From Lysobacterales bacterium 63-13 (GTDB lineage Bacteria > Pseudomonadota > Gammaproteobacteria > Xanthomonadales > Rhodanobacteraceae), in NCBI GenBank assembly GCA_001899855.1, contig MKWR01000015.1, positions 55,783-119,782 of the forward strand: a stretch of DNA of 64,000 bases. Direction: 5' to 3'. A program made the translations under genes and the position numbers. Under the pieces are notes generated by a model. The model did not search any database. It was not told the DNA's origin and saw nothing but the letters and a program-made list of their open reading frames with translations. Each line of letters starts with the position of its first letter. The first letter of the stretch is position 1. This document shows, one piece after another, positions 34,696 through 43,268 of this stretch.

Positions 34696-35727
34696 TTGAG
34701 CCGAACGGCGTCAATGCTGAAACGCGGCAAGACAATGGCCTCGGACCCGCGCCGCAAAGGTGCCGATGCCAGCGAGCCGGCGCCGCGCTTTTACTACAAG
34801 GGCAGTCGTCTCAAGCAATTGCGGGCTTTTTGCTACGCGGTGAAATTCGGCACCTTGACCCGTGCCGCCGAGGCCCTGTTTCTCTCCCAGCCATCGGTCA
34901 GCCTGCAATTGGCGGCACTGGAATCCGAACTCGGCTGCCAGCTGGTCGAACGCCGGCGCCGACGCGTGACCCTGACCGCGGAAGGCCAGATCCTCTACGA
35001 ACTGGCGCGACCCCTGGTCGAGGGCCTCGAGGGCCTGGACGAGGAGTTCCTGACGCGCTCACGCGGCGGCGGTCAGTCGACCCTGGATATCGCCTGTGGC
35101 AATTCGACCATCCAGTACCTGTTGCCGGACATGGTTGCCGCGTTTCGCGAACAACACGACAACGTGCACATGAACCTGCACAACGTCACCGGCACCGACG
35201 GCATGGCCTTGTTGCGTTCCGACGAAGTCGACTTCGCCGTCGGCTCGATGGTCGATGTGCCGCACGATGTCTCCTATGAACCGCTCTACCATTTCGATCC
35301 GCTGCTGATCACGCCCCTCGACCATCCACTGGCGAAGAAGGCCGAAATCAATCTGCAGGATCTCTCGCCATTCGGCTTGATCCTGCCACCGAAGCGGCTG
35401 ACCACCTACCGCCTCGTCGACCTGGTCTTCCAGAAGCGCAAGGTTCCCTACCACGTCGCCATCGAAGTCGGCGGCTGGGAAGTGATCAAGCAATACGTGG
35501 CCATGGGGCTTGGCATTTCCATCGTCACCGGCATGTGCATCCGCGAGGCCGACCGCGAGCGACTGTGCGTACGCAACCTGCGCGCGTACTTTCCGCAGCG
35601 CAGCTACGGCGTGGTGGTGCGCAAGGGCAAGGTGCTCAGCGCCGAGGCGCGTGCCTTCATCGACCTGATCCGTCCCGGCTTGTTCGCCCGCCATGACTGG
35701 TTCGAGGCCGGGCATTCGGAGCGTTGA
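34696..35727 (+). CDS. LysR-family regulator, probable regulator of aceB-aceA
   Basis: 343 aa from TTG 34696, which has GGAG 8 nt upstream. ATG 34714 and ATG 34735 are alternatives. Basic N-terminal extension, then a LysR DNA-binding domain (LKQLRAFCYAVKFGTLTRAAEALFLSQPSVSLQLAALE) and a CysB/CbbR-like effector domain (LDIACGNSTIQYLLPDMVAAF). Divergent from aceB, with two LysR-type dyads between. Control of the glyoxylate shunt is inferred from this layout. Effector unknown. Confidence 0.88.
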   Translation: MSRTASMLKRGKTMASDPRRKGADASEPAPRFYYKGSRLKQLRAFCYAVKFGTLTRAAEALFLSQPSVSLQLAALESELGCQLVERRRRRVTLTAEGQILYELARPLVEGLEGLDEEFLTRSRGGGQSTLDIACGNSTIQYLLPDMVAAFREQHDNVHMNLHNVTGTDGMALLRSDEVDFAVGSMVDVPHDVSYEPLYHFDPLLITPLDHPLAKKAEINLQDLSPFGLILPPKRLTTYRLVDLVFQKRKVPYHVAIEVGGWEVIKQYVAMGLGISIVTGMCIREADRERLCVRNLRAYFPQRSYGVVVRKGKVLSAEARAFIDLIRPGLFARHDWFEAGHSER

Positions 35728-35872
35728 CGTGCTGCGTGCGGCACCGCGCACCCATACTGCCGGCAGCATTCCACCGATTGGCGGACAGCCGCTGCCTCGC
35801 CCGGTCTGATAATTTGCCGGACATTGCCCGGGCAACCTGCCCAGGGTGCGGATGACTGACGGGGGAACCGAC

Positions 35873-36166
35873 ATGACGCGCTGGATCATGATCACCATGA
35901 CCTTGATTGGCCTGGCTGTCGCCATCCTTACACGCAGTCCCGGCGTGCTCGGCTTCGCCTTGCTGCTGATCGTGGTCGGCTTGTTCGGCACGGTATTCTC
36001 GCTGGCTGCGGATCGCATCTCGGCAAACTCGCGTCCGGATGCGGCCATGCTGCCGCCGGAAGTGCTGCATGCCATCCGCGACAAGGCCAATGCAGCACGT
36101 GGCGGCGGCCAACCGAAAGCGCCTTCCCCGGCAAAGGCGGCCGGCGCCGGGGATTCGGTTTCCTGA
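35873..36166 (+). CDS. Small membrane protein of unknown function
   Basis: 97 aa from the ATG at 35873, preceded by GGGGGAA. Two adjacent hydrophobic segments (MITMTLIGLAVAILT and VLGFALLLIVVGLFGTVFSLA), then a soluble tail rich in Ala, Gly and Pro with MLPPEVLHAIRDKANAARG. No family recognised. Followed 84 bp later by a GlsB/YeaQ-type gene. Confidence 0.65.
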   Translation: MTRWIMITMTLIGLAVAILTRSPGVLGFALLLIVVGLFGTVFSLAADRISANSRPDAAMLPPEVLHAIRDKANAARGGGQPKAPSPAKAAGAGDSVS

Positions 36167-36250
36167 GCGGATCGGCTGTGCCATGCACCGCCTCGCCGAA
36201 TGCGTCAGTATGGCGGGGCCGCGATCGGCGGCGCGAGCGGGGATGCCAGC

Positions 36251-36505
36251 ATGACACTTCAAGGTCTGTTGATTCTGCTGTTGATCGGTGCAGTTGCCGG
36301 CTGGTTGGCCGGGTTGATCGTCAAGGGACGTGGCCTGGGTTTGATCGGCAATATCGTGGTCGGCGTCGTCGGTGCATTCATTTCCAGTTGGCTGCTGCCG
36401 CAATTGGGTATCGTCATTGGCGGCGGCATTGTCGGCAGCATCATCCACGCCATGATTGGTGCGGTGATCCTGCTGGTCATCGTGATGGCGATCCGCAAGG
36501 TTTGA
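36251..36505 (+). CDS. GlsB/YeaQ/YmgE-family membrane protein
   Basis: 84 aa from the ATG at 36251. Three Gly-rich hydrophobic segments with the family core GAVAGWLAGLIVKGRGLGLIGNIVVGVVGAFI. Members are small inner-membrane proteins, some induced by acid or envelope stress (transglycosylase-associated by name only). Precise function unknown. Confidence 0.85.
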   Translation: MTLQGLLILLLIGAVAGWLAGLIVKGRGLGLIGNIVVGVVGAFISSWLLPQLGIVIGGGIVGSIIHAMIGAVILLVIVMAIRKV

Positions 36506-36659
36506 GCGCCGCTGCCGGCGGCTCGCGTCGCCGGCACCGCGCGCGTTTCGGGTGACATTGGCGCAGGCTGCACACGACGACGGAATCGTTGCCGGCACGG
36601 GCGTGTGACATTGCCGCTTTACGGCATTCCGGCTATCGTCAGCGGGCAGGGGTGCGAGC

Positions 36660-36674
36660 GACAGTCTGACTGTC
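36660..36674. promoter_or_regulatory. Inverted repeat directly upstream of a start codon
   Basis: GACAGT-CTG-ACTGTC is a perfect 6-bp dyad ending 4 bp before the ATG at 36679, where the ribosome-binding site should be. It could be an operator, or a hairpin that hides the initiation region. No clear Shine-Dalgarno is present otherwise. Confidence 0.4.
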
Positions 36675-36678
36675 AAAG

Positions 36679-38283
36679 ATGAGGATGCGCGCGGCGATGA
36701 GATTGCGCAGTTTCCTGTTGCTGGCCACGCTGATGGGCGGTGCCAGTGTCGTCGCGCTTGAGTTCGCGGCACGTTCGGCCGCCCGTGATATGGCGGCAGC
36801 CATCGAACCTTTTGCAACATTGCAGTACGCGAGTGCCGGTATCGCCCTCGATGGCAGTGTGCGTCTGCGCGAACCCCGGCTCAGCGTGAAGCAGGGTGTC
36901 TGGAAAGGCAGCGTGCTGGCGCGGGTCGCCGATCTGCGTGGTGGCGGGCCGTTCTGGCTGGTCACCCACGCGCTCGGCTCGGGTGCGCGACTGCCCGTGC
37001 AGATGCGCATCCGTACGCGTGGCCTGCATCTTGGCGAAGGTCCGACGGGCGTGCCGCTGGCCGGCTGGCTCGGCACAACGGACTTGGCCCTGTTTGAAAA
37101 CCTGGGCTGCGGCAGCGACGCCCTCAGCGACAAGGATCGCGTGCGCATGGGCGTCGAGACCCGCGAGCGCGATGACGAACTGCGCTATCAATACGATGGC
37201 GACGCGCATTCGCTGATCCTGTCGATGGACTTGCGCAGCGAAAACATCGCGGCTGTCCGCGCCGATGCCGAGCTGACCGGCTTTCCCGCGAACGGCAAGC
37301 TCGACCCGGCAGCGCTGCAGAAATTGCGCCTGGCGCGAATAAGCATCGGCTACCAGGACTCCGGCTATCTCGCCCGCCGCAATCAATTCTGTGCGCAGTG
37401 GCTCGGTGTCAGTGCCGCACAGTTCATCGACCGGCACATTGAAGCCGTTGCCGCGTTTCTCGGCGCGCGCGGCATCATTCCGGGCCAGGACGTGCTGGCG
37501 CTTTACCAGCGCCTGGCCACGCATGGCGGCAATTTCAAGCTGACCAGCCTGCCGGACAGCACTTGGATACCGGCACGCATCGAGGCGTACCCGAAGGAAG
37601 ACCTGCTGCGCCTGCTCAATATCACGGCACGCTACGAGGATGCGCCGCCAATCATGTTGCGTCTGGCATTTGCAACGCCGGAGCGTCCGGTCGACATCAC
37701 CACGGTGGTCGACCCACCCGTGGCGGTTGTGACCACGCCCGCGCCCGCCAGCACGGCACCGCTCGCCGGGACCGGCGCCGGCGGCGAGGCCGGAACCTCG
37801 GCAGTCCCGGCAAGAGATGTGCAGCCCGCAACCAGCCCGGCACCTTCCACACCGGCTGCACCCGCCAGCGTGCAGCCAGCGGCCGCTTCGCCGCCGCCGA
37901 CGATTGCAGCGGACAACAGCGCCACTCCCGATCTCGCGGACACGCAGGGCGAGCGAAGGATCATCGCCAGTGCACCGCCGCCGCCGAAGGATTCGACCCT
38001 TGCCCTGGTGTGGAAGCCAGGGGTCATTGAACGCTTGCCGCCACCGCCGGCCGCCGACAAGGAATTCGTGGTTGTCGCCAAGGAGCGCCTGGCCGGCCTG
38101 GTCGGCAACGACATCCAGCTGGTGACCGAGAACGGCAAGCGTTTCCAGGGCGTAGTCGTGCGCGTCTCGGCCGATACCGTGGCACTGAGCATTGCCGTCG
38201 CCCGCGGCAAAGCCGAGCTTTCGGTCCCGTTGAAGGGAATCCGGGAAGTTCGATTGCGCGCACGCAGTGGCGTCTCGCCATGA
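36679..38283 (+). CDS. Large envelope protein of unknown function
   Basis: 534 aa. An N-terminal signal anchor (LRSFLLLATLMGGASVVALEFAA) is followed by a long soluble region with no recognised family (residues ~30-345). Next comes a low-complexity Ala/Pro/Thr linker (~350-430), then a C-terminal module (~465-525: LAGLVGNDIQLVTENGKRFQGVVVRV, KGIREVRL) that looks like a small beta-barrel. Probably periplasmic. It lies 55 bp upstream of the ECF sigma gene on the same strand and may belong to that unit. The proline-rich spacer suggests it bridges the periplasm, but that is inference. Confidence 0.7.
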   Translation: MRMRAAMRLRSFLLLATLMGGASVVALEFAARSAARDMAAAIEPFATLQYASAGIALDGSVRLREPRLSVKQGVWKGSVLARVADLRGGGPFWLVTHALGSGARLPVQMRIRTRGLHLGEGPTGVPLAGWLGTTDLALFENLGCGSDALSDKDRVRMGVETRERDDELRYQYDGDAHSLILSMDLRSENIAAVRADAELTGFPANGKLDPAALQKLRLARISIGYQDSGYLARRNQFCAQWLGVSAAQFIDRHIEAVAAFLGARGIIPGQDVLALYQRLATHGGNFKLTSLPDSTWIPARIEAYPKEDLLRLLNITARYEDAPPIMLRLAFATPERPVDITTVVDPPVAVVTTPAPASTAPLAGTGAGGEAGTSAVPARDVQPATSPAPSTPAAPASVQPAAASPPPTIAADNSATPDLADTQGERRIIASAPPPPKDSTLALVWKPGVIERLPPPPAADKEFVVVAKERLAGLVGNDIQLVTENGKRFQGVVVRVSADTVALSIAVARGKAELSVPLKGIREVRLRARSGVSP

Positions 38284-38338
38284 ATTCGCGCGTGCCAGCG
38301 TCGCTGCGACTTGCGACGCTTGAGCGGTCTTCATCGTC

Positions 38339-38932
38339 ATGCTTGGCATGGCTGCGGACGGGTTGGCACAACGAGTGAGTTCCGGCTTCGGCCAGGCACT
38401 GGATCCACTCGTCCTGCAACGGGCCCGACGCCGGGATGCGGCAGCCCAGGAAGCGATCTACCGACTCTATTCGAGAGCCTGCTACAACCTCGCCTTGCGC
38501 ATCCTCGGCAATCCGGCCGCCGCCGAGGACATCGTGCAGGACGTTTTTGTGCGCATGCTGGATGCCCTGCCCGGATTCCGCGGCGATGCACCCTTTGGTG
38601 CATGGCTCAAGCGCATGACGACGAATGCCACGATCGACGTGGCGCGTCGCAACCGTCGTCTCGACATGGAAAGCGCAGAGGTGCATCTCGAGCGCGCCGC
38701 GGTCGAGCAGCCCGGACCGGATGTCGGCGTTGATGCGTGGTCGTTGCTGATGCGCCTGTCAGTGCGCGAGCGTGCCGTCGTGGTCCTGCATGAACTGGAG
38801 GGCTATACGCACAAGGAACTGGCCAGCTTGTTCGGGCAAAGCGAGAGCTACTCCAAATCGGTGCTTGCCCGCGCACTGAAGCGACTTGGCGTGCAGGATG
38901 GCGGGGCAAACGAATGGCGAGGTGATGCATGA
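38339..38932 (+). CDS. ECF-type RNA polymerase sigma factor
   Basis: 197 aa (ATG 38339; ATG 38348 is alternative). Region 2 is visible as AIYRLYSRACYNLALRILGNPAAAEDIVQDVFVRML and region 4 as LSVRERAVVVLHELEGYTHKELASLFGQSESYSKSVLARALKRL, with no region 1 or 3, as in extracytoplasmic-function sigma factors. Its stop overlaps the start of the next gene (ATGA), the usual coupling between such sigma factors and their anti-sigma factors. Confidence 0.92.
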   Translation: MLGMAADGLAQRVSSGFGQALDPLVLQRARRRDAAAQEAIYRLYSRACYNLALRILGNPAAAEDIVQDVFVRMLDALPGFRGDAPFGAWLKRMTTNATIDVARRNRRLDMESAEVHLERAAVEQPGPDVGVDAWSLLMRLSVRERAVVVLHELEGYTHKELASLFGQSESYSKSVLARALKRLGVQDGGANEWRGDA

Positions 38933-39399
38933 GTATTTCCACGAGGCAATCCGCTGCGACGTCCGCCGGCGTCTTCTTCCGGCAACTGCCGGAGTTCGAT
39001 CCCGATCCGGCGTTGTGGGGGCGAATCCAGACGCGAGGCCGGCGCCAGCGGCGGTGGCGACGGATCCGCTTCGGGGCATCGGCGGGGGCGCTCGCTTCGC
39101 TGGTGCTGGCGCTTGCCCTGGTCTATCCGCTCGCACCGTGGCAGCGCACGGCGGCCCCTGAGCTTGCCGTGAGGCAAGCGACCTCGCAGCAGTTGCAGGA
39201 GAAGCTGGCCGCCGTTTCAGGCGCTCAGGATGATTTTCGGGCGCTCTCCGAGTTGCGCCTCATCGATGCGAGGTTGCAGGCTGCCTACGACCGCAATGCG
39301 ACGGATGACGAGCTCGCTGCGTTGTGGAGTTTGCGCAATGGTGCTTTGCGCGCGCTCGGCGCGGATACAGGCGCGAACCTGTCGGTGACGCGAATTTGA
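38929..39399 (+). CDS. Single-pass membrane protein, putative anti-sigma factor
   Basis: 156 aa, overlapping the sigma gene by 4 bp. The N-terminal ~45 residues are cytoplasmic and end in a very basic block (RGRRQRRWRRIR). One TM helix follows (GALASLVLALALVYPL, ~50-68), then an alpha-helical periplasmic part with QLQEKLAAVSGAQDDFRALSELRLIDARLQAAYD. No zinc-binding HxxxCxxC is present. Position, coupling and topology support an anti-sigma role. Sequence alone does not prove it. Confidence 0.65.
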   Translation: MSISTRQSAATSAGVFFRQLPEFDPDPALWGRIQTRGRRQRRWRRIRFGASAGALASLVLALALVYPLAPWQRTAAPELAVRQATSQQLQEKLAAVSGAQDDFRALSELRLIDARLQAAYDRNATDDELAALWSLRNGALRALGADTGANLSVTRI

Positions 39400-39414
39400 T
39401 TCCTGGAGGCTGAA

Positions 39415-40455
39415 ATGACACGTGCAGATGCAGGATTGGGTTATTGCCGGCGCGGGGTGCTGCTGTTGCTCGGCCTGTGCGTGTCCCTGGCTGGTTGGGC
39501 CGGCGGGGATGTCTATGCGGCCGATGTCGATGCGCATGCGACGGCAGCGAGCACTGCCAGCACGAATACGCCGAAGGCCGCGGACGTGGTGGAGCAGCGG
39601 CTGCGCTCTGAATTGCGCCTGCTCCTGCTTGACCTGGTGCAGTCCGGTGCGTTTGGCGATGTTCCGGTCGAGCGGATTTCGTTGGATCTGGCGATGCCCA
39701 CGGAGCGCCTGTCGACGCTCGGGGTGCTCGTCGATAGTCGTAGCGGGGAGAATGCCATGGTCGGGCTGCGCGTCCTCGGCACGACGCCAGGCAGCCTCGC
39801 AGAGAGCGTGGGCATGCGCGCGGGCGACATCATTCTCTCCTGCAATGGCATCTCGCTGGTCGGGCGCGGCAATGATGCGGACGGCTCGGCTCGCGCAGCG
39901 AGCGAGTTGCGCCGGCAATTTGCCAGTCTCGCCGATGGCGCCGCGATCCGCTTCAATGTTCGCCGTGGCGAGCAGGAGCTGGTGATCGATGGAATCGTGC
40001 GCACGACACAGATCCCAGCCGTGCATCTGCGCCTCGGCGAAGCCGCGCCGTCGTGGGTGGATACGGATACGGTTGCAGATAGCACCGCTGCCGGTGGCTG
40101 CGGGCGCATCAGCGTTGTCGACAGCGCGCCGACGCAGCGCGGTCTGCATCCGCTGAAGCTGATCAGCATTGATGATCGTCATTTCCCGTTTGACGGCCAG
40201 AGCAGCTTTCGCGTGAGCGCAGGAACACATGTCATCACGGTGGCGGAAAATGTCGACAGTCGCTACCTCAGCTTCAACAATCGCCTGCGTGACAACCAGG
40301 GGCCATCACGCTACAAGTCGTTGACCATTGATGTGAAAGCCGACACCACCTATCGGCTCGCCACTCGCGTGATACCGGAGCATCGCAACGAATGGCGCGA
40401 CGGCGCGTGGTGGGAACCGGTGGTGTGGAGCGAATCGAGCGAGGCATGCCGCTGA
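39415..40455 (+). CDS. Exported PDZ-domain protein
   Basis: 346 aa. Hydrophobic export signal (GVLLLLGLCVSLAGWAGG, ~14-32). A PDZ domain (~110-190) includes GTTPGSLAESVGMRAGDIILSCNGISL. A C-terminal beta-rich domain (~230-340) contains SFRVSAGTHVITVAENVDSR and DTTYRLATRVIPEH. No protease triad is present. It follows the putative anti-sigma gene by 15 bp, so the sigma, membrane protein and PDZ genes form one operon. A sensing or scaffold role in envelope signalling is inferred. Confidence 0.75.
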   Translation: MTRADAGLGYCRRGVLLLLGLCVSLAGWAGGDVYAADVDAHATAASTASTNTPKAADVVEQRLRSELRLLLLDLVQSGAFGDVPVERISLDLAMPTERLSTLGVLVDSRSGENAMVGLRVLGTTPGSLAESVGMRAGDIILSCNGISLVGRGNDADGSARAASELRRQFASLADGAAIRFNVRRGEQELVIDGIVRTTQIPAVHLRLGEAAPSWVDTDTVADSTAAGGCGRISVVDSAPTQRGLHPLKLISIDDRHFPFDGQSSFRVSAGTHVITVAENVDSRYLSFNNRLRDNQGPSRYKSLTIDVKADTTYRLATRVIPEHRNEWRDGAWWEPVVWSESSEACR

Positions 40456-40510
40456 CCGTCGCCGTCTGCCGCGCGTCAGCCTGGTCAACTGTTTCTGGGG
40501 AGGGTCCGTC

Positions 40511-41296
40511 GTGACTCTACTGAGTGTCAATGTCAACAAGGTTGCGGTCTTGCGCAATTCCCGTGGCGCGGACGAACCGCGGCCGCTGACCGCCGCGGCC
40601 TGCGCGCTGGCCGCGGGTTGCCACGGCATCACCGTGCATCCACGACCGGATCAACGCCACATTCGCCCGGCGGACGTGCTGCAGATTGCCGGTATCGTCG
40701 GCCAGGCCGAGCTCAACGTCGAGGGCAATCCCTTCGCTGCAGCGCGCGATGAATATCCCGGCCTGCTGCAGCTGGTCCGGCAATCCCGCGCGGCCCAGGT
40801 CACCCTGGTTCCGGACGCTGACGCGCAGATCACTTCCGATCACGGCTTTGACCGGGACACGGACTTTCCACGCCTGCAAGCCATGATCCGTGAATACAAG
40901 GCGTGCGGAGCGCGAACCAGCGTGTTTGTCGATCCCGGCTGCACGGTGATTGCGGAACTTGCCGACTGCGGGGTTGATCGCATCGAGATCTACACTGGTC
41001 CGTTTGCCCTGGCCCACGCGAGCGGCGCGTTTGAACGCGAACTCGAGGCCTGCGTCGTCACCGCGCATCGTGCACGCGAATGTGGACTGGGCGTCAATGC
41101 CGGACATGATCTCAGCCAAGCCAACCTGGCCACGCTGCTGCAGGCCATTCCGACGCTCGCTGAGGTTTCCATTGGCCACGCCTTGTTTGCCGAGGCCTTG
41201 TACGCGGGACTCGGCGTGACCGTGCGCAATTACCTGGACATCATCAGGCGCTGCGCGTCCGTGCCCGCTGCCAGTGGTGCGCTACAAAGCCCTTGA
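40511..41296 (+). CDS. pdxJ: Pyridoxine 5'-phosphate synthase
   Basis: 261 aa from GTG 40511 (GGGGAGGGTCC upstream). Condenses 1-deoxyxylulose 5-phosphate with 3-amino-2-oxopropyl phosphate in vitamin B6 synthesis. Family segments: LSVNVNKVAVLRNSRG, GITVHPRPDQRHIRPADV, LNVEGNP, QVTLVPDADAQITSDHG, and the C-terminal VNAGHDLSQANL with SIGHALFAEALYAGL. A TIM barrel of the usual length. Converges with the exbD genes. Confidence 0.96.
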   Translation: MTLLSVNVNKVAVLRNSRGADEPRPLTAAACALAAGCHGITVHPRPDQRHIRPADVLQIAGIVGQAELNVEGNPFAAARDEYPGLLQLVRQSRAAQVTLVPDADAQITSDHGFDRDTDFPRLQAMIREYKACGARTSVFVDPGCTVIAELADCGVDRIEIYTGPFALAHASGAFERELEACVVTAHRARECGLGVNAGHDLSQANLATLLQAIPTLAEVSIGHALFAEALYAGLGVTVRNYLDIIRRCASVPAASGALQSP

Positions 41297-41362
41297 TGCA
41301 GCGTACCGGACGAGCCGCGGCAGGCGCCGGTCCGGGTCTGTTGCGACTACCTGTGGCCGCTG

Positions 41363-41383
41363 CCGCGGCGTGGAACGCCGCGG
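41363..41383. terminator. Hairpin between convergent pdxJ and exbD
   Basis: CCGCGGCG (41363-41370) pairs with CGCCGCGG (41376-41383) around TGGAA. The hairpin lies 66 bp after pdxJ and 46 bp beyond the exbD stop. On the plus side GCGCGGTTTT follows at a distance. Probably a shared terminator for both converging transcripts. Confidence 0.5.
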
Positions 41384-41429
41384 TGATCCTGCGCGGTTTT
41401 CGATCCCGACCGGGCCGGACTGACGCTGC

Positions 41430-41837
41430 CTATTCGCCCTGCGGAGCGACGACGCGCAGGCCACTGATGCGGTTGTTTTGCGCAATGGCAAGCACGTTGG
41501 CCAGGTTGTCATAGGACGAATGCGGCTCGGGGCGGATATCCAGTTGAATGGGTACGCCCCGCGCGGCGGCGACCTGCAATTGCTGGTCGAGGCCACGGCG
41601 GCTGGTCGACTGTCCATCGAGAACGAGCTCGCCAGTGTCGCGAATGGCCAGGTCCAGGGTCAGCGGCTCGATCTTGCCTGGCTCGCCGCTGGCCAGCGGA
41701 AAGGGAATGCTTCTGGTCAGCAACGGCGTGGTGACCATGAAGATGATGAGGACAGTGAGGAGGACATCCACCAGCGGGGTGATGTTGATTTCCGCCATCG
41801 TGGCTGCAGTCGGATTGCGCTTGCTTGCATGGGACAT
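41430..41837 (-). CDS. exbD: ExbD/TolR-family protein, second copy
   Basis: 135 aa. Single N-terminal TM helix carrying the proton-path Asp in AEINITPLVDVLLTVLIIFMVTTPLL, then a periplasmic domain. Works with ExbB to energise TonB. This copy is separated from the first exbD (42022-42435) by 184 bp with a strong terminator-like hairpin, so it is probably expressed at a lower level or from its own promoter. The two copies share the N-terminal pattern but differ in the periplasmic domain. Confidence 0.92.
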   Translation of the reverse strand: MSHASKRNPTAATMAEINITPLVDVLLTVLIIFMVTTPLLTRSIPFPLASGEPGKIEPLTLDLAIRDTGELVLDGQSTSRRGLDQQLQVAAARGVPIQLDIRPEPHSSYDNLANVLAIAQNNRISGLRVVAPQGE

Positions 41838-41963
41838 GTGGCACCTCCGTCGTGACTTCAGTCAGTGTTCCGTCTCGCGGTCAATCCGGAATGGCGGCTT
41901 TCGGGATGCCGATCCGGCGTTGACGCCACCGATCCTACACCCCGTGCCGCGCACCACAAACAA

Positions 41964-41991
41964 GAAAGGCGCCGCTTTCGCGACGCCTTTC
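41964..41991 (-). terminator. Strong terminator-like hairpin between the two exbD genes
   Basis: Read on the minus strand, GAAAGGCGTCGC and GCGGCGCCTTTC form a 12-bp stem (one G-U pair) closed by a GAAA tetraloop and followed by TTGTTTGTG. It lies 30 bp past the first exbD stop and 126 bp before the second exbD start. It would end or attenuate the tonB-exbB-exbD transcript. Confidence 0.75.
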
Positions 41992-42021
41992 CGGATACCT
42001 GCAAAGCGATGTCCGCTCGGA

Positions 42022-42435
42022 TCAACGATCGGCCTGCGCCGTGATGAATCCGATCTTGACCATGCCCGCGCTCTTGGCGTTGGCCATGACGGTGGCGATC
42101 AACTGGTACTGGGTGGTCTTTTCCGCACGAATCTGCAGCTCGGGCTGCGGGTTCTTTTGTGCGGCGACGCGAAGCTGTGCGGAGAGCATGGCTTCGGTGA
42201 TCAACTCGTCGTTCCAGTACAGGTCGCCGGTTTCCTTCACCGCCAAGTCGATCGGTTCGGGTGGATTGGTTTCCACCGTATTCGGATTCGCCTGCGGCAG
42301 GTCGATGCGGATCTTGTGCGTCATCAACGGTGCCGTGATCATGAAGATGATCAGCAGCACCAGCATCACGTCCACAAGGGGCGTGACGTTGATTTCCGCC
42401 ATCGGGCCGCCGCCCGAATTGGATGAAAAGGCCAT
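42022..42435 (-). CDS. exbD: ExbD/TolR-family protein, first copy
   Basis: 137 aa. TM segment with the proton-path Asp: MAEINVTPLVDVMLVLLIIFMITAPLM, then a periplasmic domain with PEPIDLAVKETGDLYWN and AEKTTQYQLIATVMANAKSAG. Starts 3 bp after the exbB stop, so translation is coupled. Part of the inner-membrane ExbB-ExbD motor for TonB. Confidence 0.94.
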   Translation of the reverse strand: MAFSSNSGGGPMAEINVTPLVDVMLVLLIIFMITAPLMTHKIRIDLPQANPNTVETNPPEPIDLAVKETGDLYWNDELITEAMLSAQLRVAAQKNPQPELQIRAEKTTQYQLIATVMANAKSAGMVKIGFITAQADR

Positions 42436-42438
42436 GGC

Positions 42439-43248
42439 TTATTTCCTCGCGGCTGCGGGCGCCGGTGCTGCAGCGCTGCCTTCGACTCGGGAACCGATGG
42501 CGAAGAAGTCGTGCAGGTCGTGTGCGAACTCGTCGAAGCGGGCGTAGATCAGGCGGTTGCTGCGCACATAGAAGTTGTACGCAAGCACGGCGGGGATGGC
42601 GACGAAGAGACCGACGGCGGTCATGATCAGCGCTTCACCGACGGGGCCGGCGACGGCTTCCATGGATGCCGATCCGGTCGAAGCGATCTTGATCAGGGCG
42701 TGATAGATGCCCCAGACCGTACCGAGCAGGCCGACAAATGGCGCGGTCGAACCGACGGTGGCGAGCAGGGTCAGGCCGCCTTCGAGGCGCATGCTTTCGC
42801 GAGCAACACCCTGGCGCAAGGCGCGATCGATGAATTCCGATCGGTTCAGCGCCTCGACGAGGCGGCTGCCTTCATTGCGCGTGTGGTGCTGGGCAGCGGT
42901 GGCAGCCTCAAGCGCGATCTTCGAGAACGGCTCGGATTTCGGCTGTTCTTCGAGGAAGCGGATCGATTCCTGCGCGGACGGGGTTTCCCAGAACGTGTGG
43001 ATCACCCGCTCCATGCGCGATTTGACCATCGTGTTGCGAATGAGGTTCGCAATGATGAAATAAATCGACAACACCGACATCGTGACGAGGGTAATGAAGA
43101 CTACCCAGCCGACCATATCGAAGTTGTGGATGAGATGATCAAAGCCCATCTGCGACATCGCTTGGGCATTGTTGCCGCCGCCCGGAAGCGGTGTGGGCAT
43201 GGCACCTGACTGATCCGCAGGTATGGTCGAAGAGGCATCTTGCTGCAT
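42439..43248 (-). CDS. exbB: ExbB/TolQ-family proton channel subunit
   Basis: 269 aa. Three TM helices: WVVFITLVTMSVLSIYFIIANLI near residue 40, and the TolQ/ExbB block TVGSTAPFVGLLGTVWGIYHAL followed by AVAGPVGEALIMTAVGLFVAIPAVLAYNFYVR. An N-terminal Gln/Pro-rich stretch precedes TM1. Forms the pentameric motor scaffold energising TonB. Lies 20 bp downstream of tonB. Confidence 0.94.
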   Translation of the reverse strand: MQQDASSTIPADQSGAMPTPLPGGGNNAQAMSQMGFDHLIHNFDMVGWVVFITLVTMSVLSIYFIIANLIRNTMVKSRMERVIHTFWETPSAQESIRFLEEQPKSEPFSKIALEAATAAQHHTRNEGSRLVEALNRSEFIDRALRQGVARESMRLEGGLTLLATVGSTAPFVGLLGTVWGIYHALIKIASTGSASMEAVAGPVGEALIMTAVGLFVAIPAVLAYNFYVRSNRLIYARFDEFAHDLHDFFAIGSRVEGSAAAPAPAAARK

Positions 43249-43268
43249 GGCGCTACCTTAGATGATTG

